Shown here: positions 58,102-64,000 of the stretch, in pieces | Layout: each line of letters begins with the position of its first letter | Position numbering within the stretch: the stretch's first letter is position 1 | NCBI GenBank assembly: GCA_027484105.1 | Contig: JAIXUG010000021.1 | Coordinates: 1-64,000, forward strand | Direction of reading: 5' to 3' | From: Comamonadaceae bacterium | Lineage (GTDB): Bacteria; Pseudomonadota; Gammaproteobacteria; Burkholderiales; Burkholderiaceae_C | Length of the DNA: 64,000 nucleotides | Notes under the pieces: generated by a model | Database searches by the model: none | What the model was told of the DNA's origin: nothing | Seen by the model: only the letters and a program-made list of their open reading frames with translations | Translations under genes and position numbers: made by a program

Positions 58102-59346
58102 TCAGCCGTAGACGGGGAAGCGGCTGGTGAGCGCGTGCACCTTGGCGCGCACGGCTGCGATGTTGGCTTCGTCGAGTGGGTTGTCGAGCACGTCGGCGAT
58201 CAGGTGGGCGGTGGCGCGGGCCTCTTCGTCTTTGAAGCCACGGGTGGTCATGGCGGGGGTGCCGATGCGCACGCCACTGGTCACAAACGGCTTTTCGGGG
58301 TCGTTCGGGATGGCGTTCTTGTTGATCGTCATGTGGGCGTTGCCCAAAGCGGCTTCGGCCACCTTGCCGGTGATGCCCTTGGAGCGAAGGTCGACCAGCA
58401 TAACGTGGCTTTGGGTGCCGCCGCTGACGATGCGCAGGCCGCGAGCGGTCAAGGTCTCGGCAATGATTTGGGCGTTCTTGATCACTTGGGCTTGGTAGGC
58501 CTTGAACTCAGGTGCCAGCGCCTCTTTGAAAGCCACGGCCTTGGCCGCGATCACGTGCATCAGCGGGCCGCCTTGCAGGCCTGGGAAGATGGCGCTGTTG
58601 ATGGCTTTTTCGTGCTCGGCCTTCATCAAGATGATGCCGCCGCGTGGGCCGCGCAAACTCTTGTGCGTGGTCGAAGTCACCACATCGGCGTGCGGCACCG
58701 GGTTGGGGTACACCCCTGCGGCAATCAAGCCAGCGTAATGGGCCATGTCGACCAAGAAGATCGCGCCTACTTCTTTGGCTACTTTGGCAAAGCGGGCCCA
58801 GTCGATGTGCAGCGAGTAGGCCGAAGCGCCCGCGATGATGAGTTTCGGCTTGGTCTCACGCGCCTTGGCTTCCATGGCCTCATAGTCGATGGCCTCGTTC
58901 TTGTCCAAGCCGTAGGAGACCACGTTGAACCACTTGCCCGACATGTTCAGCGGCATGCCGTGGGTGAGGTGGCCGCCTTCGGCCAGGCTCATGCCCATGA
59001 TGGTGTCGCCGGGCTTTAAGAAAGCCAAAAACACGGCTTCGTTGGCCGAGGCGCCGCAGTGCGGCTGCACGTTGGCGGCTTCGGCGCCAAAAATTTGTTT
59101 GATGCGGTCGATGGCCAACTGCTCGGCCACGTCGACGAATTCGCAGCCACCGTAGTAGCGCTTGCCGGGGTAGCCTTCGGCGTATTTGTTGGTGAGCTGG
59201 CTGCCTTGGGCGGCCATGACGGCGGGCGAGGCGTAGTTCTCGCTGGCGATCAGCTCGATGTGGTGTTCTTGGCGAGCGTTCTCGGCCTGGATGGCGGCGA
59301 ACAGCTCGGGATCGGTTTGTTCAATCAGGTGGTTGCGGTGGTACAT
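58102..59346 (-). CDS. glyA: Serine hydroxymethyltransferase
   Basis: [56 protein letters not shown]. Confidence 0.98.
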   Translation of the reverse strand: MYHRNHLIEQTDPELFAAIQAENARQEHHIELIASENYASPAVMAAQGSQLTNKYAEGYPGKRYYGGCEFVDVAEQLAIDRIKQIFGAEAANVQPHCGASANEAVFLAFLKPGDTIMGMSLAEGGHLTHGMPLNMSGKWFNVVSYGLDKNEAIDYEAMEAKARETKPKLIIAGASAYSLHIDWARFAKVAKEVGAIFLVDMAHYAGLIAAGVYPNPVPHADVVTSTTHKSLRGPRGGIILMKAEHEKAINSAIFPGLQGGPLMHVIAAKAVAFKEALAPEFKAYQAQVIKNAQIIAETLTARGLRIVSGGTQSHVMLVDLRSKGITGKVAEAALGNAHMTINKNAIPNDPEKPFVTSGVRIGTPAMTTRGFKDEEARATAHLIADVLDNPLDEANIAAVRAKVHALTSRFPVYG

Positions 59347-59394
59347 GGCAGTCCTTCGGATGATGGAACCTTGGCATGAAAGACAAGGGCTGCC
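59347..59394 (-). promoter_or_regulatory. Predicted SD-sequestering expression platform of the glyA riboswitch
   Basis: Minus strand GGCAGCCCUU (59394-59385) pairs with AAGGACUGCC (59356-59347) adjacent to the ATG, 9 of 10 positions. Confidence 0.6.
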
Positions 59395-59546
59395 CAGGCG
59401 AACGGCTTCAAGCTTGCCTGACAACAGTCTCAGACCCGCTGTGCGCTTCCCAGTGGTTCTGGGGCGACTTTGCAATCGCCACGCTCCACGTCAGAGTGGT
59501 CTGTTTTGACTACAAAACAGGCTCCTATCGCCAGTCGCGCACCCCG
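59388..59546 (-). ncRNA. ZTP (pfl) riboswitch upstream of glyA
   Basis: Minus strand GUGCGC-GACUGGCGA ... ACGUGGA ... ACCACUGGGAAGCGCAC ... GCCGUUCGCCUGGGCA; P1 GUGCGC/GCGCAC and pseudoknot GGCG/CGCC visible. Confidence 0.88.
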
Positions 59547-59590
59547 AGAGTGTAGCCCAGACGAAGTCCGGATTGACCGGCTCAAGGCGG

Positions 59591-60337
59591 TTACAGCCGG
59601 CTGTTTGGCGTTACTTGCGCGCTTTTGGGCAACTGGGTCATGGTTTCCAGTTGTTTTTGTTCGGCCAGCACACGATGGACGTAATCCAGGCCGTTGCTTT
59701 GTCCGGTGGCCAAAGCGTAAAGCTGCAGGGCTGCCTCGACCGAGGCGCTTTGTTCGATCAGGGCTTGTAAATGCCGGGCTCCCACACGCAGATTGGTCAG
59801 CGGGTCAAACGCCGCCAAAGGGCCGCCGTAGGGCAGCAGGGCACGGTGTTGGGCTTCAGGCTCGATTTGCATCAGGCCCATGCCGCCTTGGGGGCTTGAG
59901 GCGAAGGGGTTGAACCGGGATTCGATGGCAATCACGGCCAAAAGCAAAGTGGGTGAGACCTGAATCCGGTCACCCACTGTCCAGGCTTCGTGGACCAAAG
60001 CCCCCAGGGGTTCGGGCGACACCTTGTACCTTCGGCTCAGCCAGCGGGTCACAGCCGCCTGTTCTTCGCTGAGTGTTCCCGCAGGCATGATGGGCAAAGC
60101 CGAGACCACGGGGTCATCGGCGGTTGGTGTTTCAGTGTTTGCCACGGCGTCGTGCCGAGACTCCAGCCAGCCCAGCAAACGTTCACTGGCGCTGAGCCGC
60201 CAATCGGGTTGGCTGGCAAACACCAGCAGCAGAGCCAAACACACCGTGCCAAACAAGGCCAGGCTGTGTCGGGTGATGTTGAGCAGGCCCCAATTCAAGC
60301 GCGTCTGAAGAGACCGGATTTTCAATTGGACAGTCAC
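59591..60337 (-). CDS. Lytic transglycosylase (SLT domain)
   Basis: LLAVIAIESRFNPFASSPQGGMGLMQIEPEAQ. Confidence 0.93.
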   Translation of the reverse strand: MTVQLKIRSLQTRLNWGLLNITRHSLALFGTVCLALLLVFASQPDWRLSASERLLGWLESRHDAVANTETPTADDPVVSALPIMPAGTLSEEQAAVTRWLSRRYKVSPEPLGALVHEAWTVGDRIQVSPTLLLAVIAIESRFNPFASSPQGGMGLMQIEPEAQHRALLPYGGPLAAFDPLTNLRVGARHLQALIEQSASVEAALQLYALATGQSNGLDYVHRVLAEQKQLETMTQLPKSAQVTPNSRL

Positions 60338-60734
60338 AGATTTCCTCTCATGCAGAGCGATGGCAACGCTTGTGGCGAAGCCAGCTCATAGGGTTGGATG
60401 GTTCGATGGTCTCAAGTGCGCTGGACTTGGACCCATGGCGCCTGATGGGCGACACTATCGGGTTATCCCTAGTTTTTGGAATGCCGCGATTCTAGGGGGA
60501 ATGAACTACTCAATCAATCATATTAAAAAGAATTTTTATTCAAATTTAAATATATAAATGGCTTCATTGAGTGTTAAATGGCAGAGATTGCAAGCGATTG
60601 AGCGGCCGTGTTCAGCTTGCACCAAATAACAGCGAAAATACACACCCAGTGCCCGGCTGCATCCCCAAGGTTCGATCCTTGCGCAGACCGAACTTGATGC
60701 CACGCCAGCATGCCTGTGTTCTAAAGTTTTTACC

Positions 60735-63485
60735 GTGATTACATCATCCAAACCCTTCGATCTTGCCAACCTGGACCCTTTGACCGCCGGGATTTTTCAT
60801 GCAGCCACCTCAGGGGAGCGCAGCACCCGCTTGCGTGAATGGCTCCAGACTGAACCCAGCGAGGCACAGTTGAATGCGGTTTACCGTGAGTTGTCATCGA
60901 AGGACAAAGGGGTGGCCAAACTGCTCAAGGAAAGAATCGACGAAATCAAACGCAGCCAGGGGCAGGAAGCATTGGCCAGTGATTGGGCCCAAAAGGCCGA
61001 GTTGATTTTGTCTGCCCCGCGTCTGAACATGGCCGACGCACTGGCCTGGCAGCGGGATGCCGCCAAAGCCGGTGCACCCCTGTCGCGCGACCCATTGGCC
61101 ACACTCAAAGTCCGCTTGCTTGAAAGGGTCAAAGGGGTGGAAGATTTGCAGCACCAGGTCATGGTGCAGCGCGAGTCTGCTGTTTTGCTTGCCCAGCGCA
61201 TTGAAGTCTTGTCGACCAAACCCATGGCCGAGGCACAACATGGCCAAGGGGGTCTGCAAAACGATGTCAGCCAGTGGCAAAACCAGGCGCAAGCCCTCAC
61301 GAGCAACGGGTCCTGGGCCAGCATCGACCTCAAGTACCCCGGTCAGCTCGAAGTGGCGGGCCAACAATTGCAAGCTGTTTGGGATGCCTTTTCTGCAGCA
61401 CTGGTCTCGGCCAATGCGGCATGGTCCGATGCACAAGCCGCACTGCCACCTGTGCCGGTGTGGGCAGATGAGATCCGCCGCCAGCGTGGCGAAAACGTGC
61501 AGGCGCCTGCTCCTGCTGCAAGCCCTGTGGCCAGTGCGGCGACCGAAAAAGCCGAGAAACCGGCCAAACCCAAAGTTGACCCGGCCCAAAGACAAGCCTT
61601 GCGCGAGCAGGCTTTGCTGACCGTTCAACCCGCTCTCGATGCCCTCGAAAAGTTGATCTCCGAGTCCCCGGGCGCCAAGCTCACGGAAGCTTGCGCCGCC
61701 TTGCAAGCCATCCTCAAGACCCATGGCAAACAGCTCGACACCAGCCTAGATGAGCGCCTGCACAAAGCCCTCCTGGCCGCTGGTGACCCCCAGGGTTGGC
61801 CACGTTGGGTGACCGACCAAGTGCGGCTGGATTTGGTGACCCAAGCTGAAGCCTTGCTGGACGCCAACAAGACCCCCACCTTGGGCGGGCGCAAGATGCA
61901 AGACAAGTTGCGCCAACTGCGCGACAGCTGGAAACAGATGGACCAGGGCGGCATGCCCAACCACGGTCTTTGGAAGCGCTTTGATGCAGCCTGCAACGAG
62001 GCCTACAAAACCGTTTTGGCCTGGCTGGAGCAGATGAAAAAAGACTCGGCTGACCAGCGTGCCCAGCGCCTTGCACTCGTGGAAGAGGTCAAGGCCTGGA
62101 CAGCAGAACAAGCCAACAACCAGGACTGGCGCGCCCAGTTGCGGGCTTTGCATCAGTTCGCCGACCGCTGGCGAAATGCGGGGCATCTGAGTGAAAAAGC
62201 CTTCAGTGAAATGCAAACGCAGTGGAAGGGCGTTTTCAAAGCTGCAGCGGCTCGCCTTGAAGCGGCTCAAAAAGCCAGCATTGAGCGACGTCAAGCCCTG
62301 ATTGAAGAAGCCAAAGCCTTGGCCGCTGCGCCTTTGCGTGTGGACGCGGTCAAAGCCCTGCAGCAACGCTGGCAAGTCGAAGCCCAGTCGGTTCCCCTGG
62401 ACCGCAAGACCGAACAAAAACTGTGGGAAGTTTTCCGTGCCCCATTGGACGAAGCTTTCCAGCGCAAAGGCAACGACCGTCTGAGCACAGCGGCCCCCTT
62501 GACCGCGCACGACCGCGCCGTGATCGACGCTTCGAAAGCGCTGGACGAAGCCAATGCGGGAGGCGATGCCGCCCAGATCCGTGCGGCCATGGCGGCACTC
62601 GATGCCGCTTTGCGTGGCCAGGCGCAACAAGCGCGTCAAGCGGCCCAAGCCCCGACGGTTGCGTCTGCAAACGTCTCAGATGCCAGCGCAAGCCCCGTAC
62701 CGGCCACCGAAGCCACGGCACACGCCGAAGCCTCCGCCGATGCGAACGCAGAACAGAGCTCGGTGGATGCCACCGCGCAAGAAGCCGAGCCCGCAGCCCC
62801 GTTGGTGGCAGCCAAACCCGCCAAGCCGGTGATTGCTGTGCGTGGCGATGACCGCCCTGGCCAAAAGAAAACAGAGCCTGCCGCCGGACGCGATGGTGGT
62901 CGCCGAGACGGCCGTCCTGGCGAGCGCGGCGCGCGAGCAGCGGGTGAGCGCGGTGGTGACCGTTTCGCCGACCGGGGTGCCCGAGGCAACGCACGTGAAG
63001 GCCGCGATTTCCGCGAAGAACGCGGACCACGTTTGGGCGATGCGGCTTTCCGCGCCCAGCGCGAGGCCATGGAGCGTGCAGAAATGTCGTTGCGGAAATT
63101 GGCCGCGCAAGCCCATGGCGAAACCCTCACACGCCTGATGAGCGCTTGGCAAGACCGTCAGGCCGATGCCCTGCCCAGTGCGCAAGAGCTGGGCCGTGCC
63201 ATCAATGCCGCCACTCGCCAGGCCTGGGCCCAAGCCATCAGCCAAGCGGCCAAAGCGCCGGCGTCTACCGCTTTGTTGCGTCTGGAGATGGCGGCTGAAG
63301 TGCCGACACCTGCCGACAAGCTCAGCGAGCGCCGCATGTTGCAATTGCAACTGCTGACCCAGCGCAACCAACCCGGCCCGAGCGAAACCTGGGGGCAGGA
63401 TGTGGCACAGGTGTTGTCGGGCCCGCACGAAGAAGCCACGGCACGCCGCCTGCAAAATGTCTTGAAGAGTCTGCTGCGCGGCTGA
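60735..63485 (+). CDS. DUF349 domain-containing protein with RG-rich disordered region
   Basis: Repeated DUF349-like helices (LRDSWKQMDQGGMPNHGLWKRFDAACNEAY; LHQFADRWRNAGHLSEKAF..MQTQWKGVF), then Ala-rich linker and RGG/RDG tract. Confidence 0.88.
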   Translation: MITSSKPFDLANLDPLTAGIFHAATSGERSTRLREWLQTEPSEAQLNAVYRELSSKDKGVAKLLKERIDEIKRSQGQEALASDWAQKAELILSAPRLNMADALAWQRDAAKAGAPLSRDPLATLKVRLLERVKGVEDLQHQVMVQRESAVLLAQRIEVLSTKPMAEAQHGQGGLQNDVSQWQNQAQALTSNGSWASIDLKYPGQLEVAGQQLQAVWDAFSAALVSANAAWSDAQAALPPVPVWADEIRRQRGENVQAPAPAASPVASAATEKAEKPAKPKVDPAQRQALREQALLTVQPALDALEKLISESPGAKLTEACAALQAILKTHGKQLDTSLDERLHKALLAAGDPQGWPRWVTDQVRLDLVTQAEALLDANKTPTLGGRKMQDKLRQLRDSWKQMDQGGMPNHGLWKRFDAACNEAYKTVLAWLEQMKKDSADQRAQRLALVEEVKAWTAEQANNQDWRAQLRALHQFADRWRNAGHLSEKAFSEMQTQWKGVFKAAAARLEAAQKASIERRQALIEEAKALAAAPLRVDAVKALQQRWQVEAQSVPLDRKTEQKLWEVFRAPLDEAFQRKGNDRLSTAAPLTAHDRAVIDASKALDEANAGGDAAQIRAAMAALDAALRGQAQQARQAAQAPTVASANVSDASASPVPATEATAHAEASADANAEQSSVDATAQEAEPAAPLVAAKPAKPVIAVRGDDRPGQKKTEPAAGRDGGRRDGRPGERGARAAGERGGDRFADRGARGNAREGRDFREERGPRLGDAAFRAQREAMERAEMSLRKLAAQAHGETLTRLMSAWQDRQADALPSAQELGRAINAATRQAWAQAISQAAKAPASTALLRLEMAAEVPTPADKLSERRMLQLQLLTQRNQPGPSETWGQDVAQVLSGPHEEATARRLQNVLKSLLRG

Positions 63486-63505
63486 GGGCTTCTTGAACCC
63501 AGAGC

Positions 63506-63533
63506 AAAATGGTCGCTTTCAAGCGGCCATTTT
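63506..63533. terminator. Bidirectional terminator between DUF349 gene and lpxH
   Basis: AAAATGGTCGCTT-TC-AAGCGGCCATTTT. Confidence 0.85.
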
Positions 63534-63544
63534 CTGGGCTGGGG

Positions 63545-64000
63545 TCAAGCTGGGACGGTCAGATCCAAGCGCTGCGCGCTGCCATCGCGCCCCAGGCGAA
63601 GCGCCTGCGCCCGTGTTGGTGCGTGGTCAAGCGACCAGTCGCTGAGCACCTGGCGCAAAGACAAGCCATCCCGTCCTGCCGGGTGGTTGGCGGGTCGGTG
63701 GGTGTGGCCGTGCACCAAACGCGTGGCTTGTGCGCCCTCCAGCCAATCTGCGCACAGCGAGGGATCCGCGTCGGCATAGACCGTGTGGGTCTGTTTTTGG
63801 TTTTCGCTTTGCTGTCGCATCGCGCGGGCCAGGGCCAGGCGTTCGTTCAGGGGTTTGGCCAAAAACCCGCGTTGCCAGGCAGCGCTGCGCACTTGCTGGC
63901 GAAAGGTCTGGTAGTCCCTGTCGTCCAGACACAGCGCATCGCCATGGCTGAGCACAATGCGTTGGTCACCCAGTTGCAGCACCGTGGGGTCGGCCAGGGC
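63545..64000 (-). CDS. lpxH: UDP-2,3-diacylglucosamine hydrolase (partial, runs off window end)
   Basis: VLSHGDALCLDDRDYQTFRQQVRSAAWQRGFLAKPLNERLALARAMR.. TRLVHGHTHRP metallophosphoesterase. Confidence 0.93.
   Translation of the reverse strand, partial: ALADPTVLQLGDQRIVLSHGDALCLDDRDYQTFRQQVRSAAWQRGFLAKPLNERLALARAMRQQSENQKQTHTVYADADPSLCADWLEGAQATRLVHGHTHRPANHPAGRDGLSLRQVLSDWSLDHAPTRAQALRLGRDGSAQRLDLTVPA

Noticed and set aside
60360-60557. 65-aa ORF in the SLT/DUF349 intergenic region
   Set aside because: Composition shifts abruptly inside the AT-rich island, no SD and no recognisable family
60660-60690. tRNA T-arm-like CCAAGGTTCGATCCTTGCG
   Set aside because: Loop is one nucleotide short and no D-arm, anticodon arm or acceptor stem could be found; chance similarity
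62640-63050. Possible tandem DNA repeat in the DUF349 gene
   Set aside because: Low-complexity protein coding (Ala/Arg/Gly) rather than a true nucleotide repeat

Overview
The window is GC-rich and looks like a Burkholderiales/Comamonadaceae-type chromosome (taxonomy is inferred from gene content and protein style). It is mostly densely packed core metabolism. I found no prophage, IS element, CRISPR array or rRNA. Main blocks: TRAP transporter (edge), ETF-QO, SDR/thioesterase, VapBC, murI/fumarase, acs, ggt, TetR/patatin/membrane-protein locus, cfa, ahpC/ahpF, FutA-like iron-binding protein divergent to a second patatin, phasin, HDAC-thioesterase-nitroreductase-Liv ABC operon, pncB, Na+/H+ antiporter, rmuC, parE/parC, pyrD, rpiA, ribD, a minor-pilin cluster, nrdR-glyA, an RG-rich DUF349 protein and lpxH (edge). 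The most interesting signals are mainly non-coding or cis-regulatory: (1) a ZTP (pfl) riboswitch upstream of glyA with enlarged peripheral hairpins and a visible SD-sequestering helix; (2) a structured phasin 3'UTR with C/U-rich anti-SD-like segments and a strong terminator, a candidate sRNA; (3) EF-hand-like loops in three minor pilins; (4) two phased palindromic operators between a TetR-patatin operon and an uncharacterised membrane protein; (5) a LexA-like box upstream of parE; (6) a REP-like hairpin present twice with a compensatory base-pair change; (7) a tightly overlapping HDAC/thioesterase/nitroreductase/fused-LivHM operon. All calls come from reading the sequence; no searches were run.
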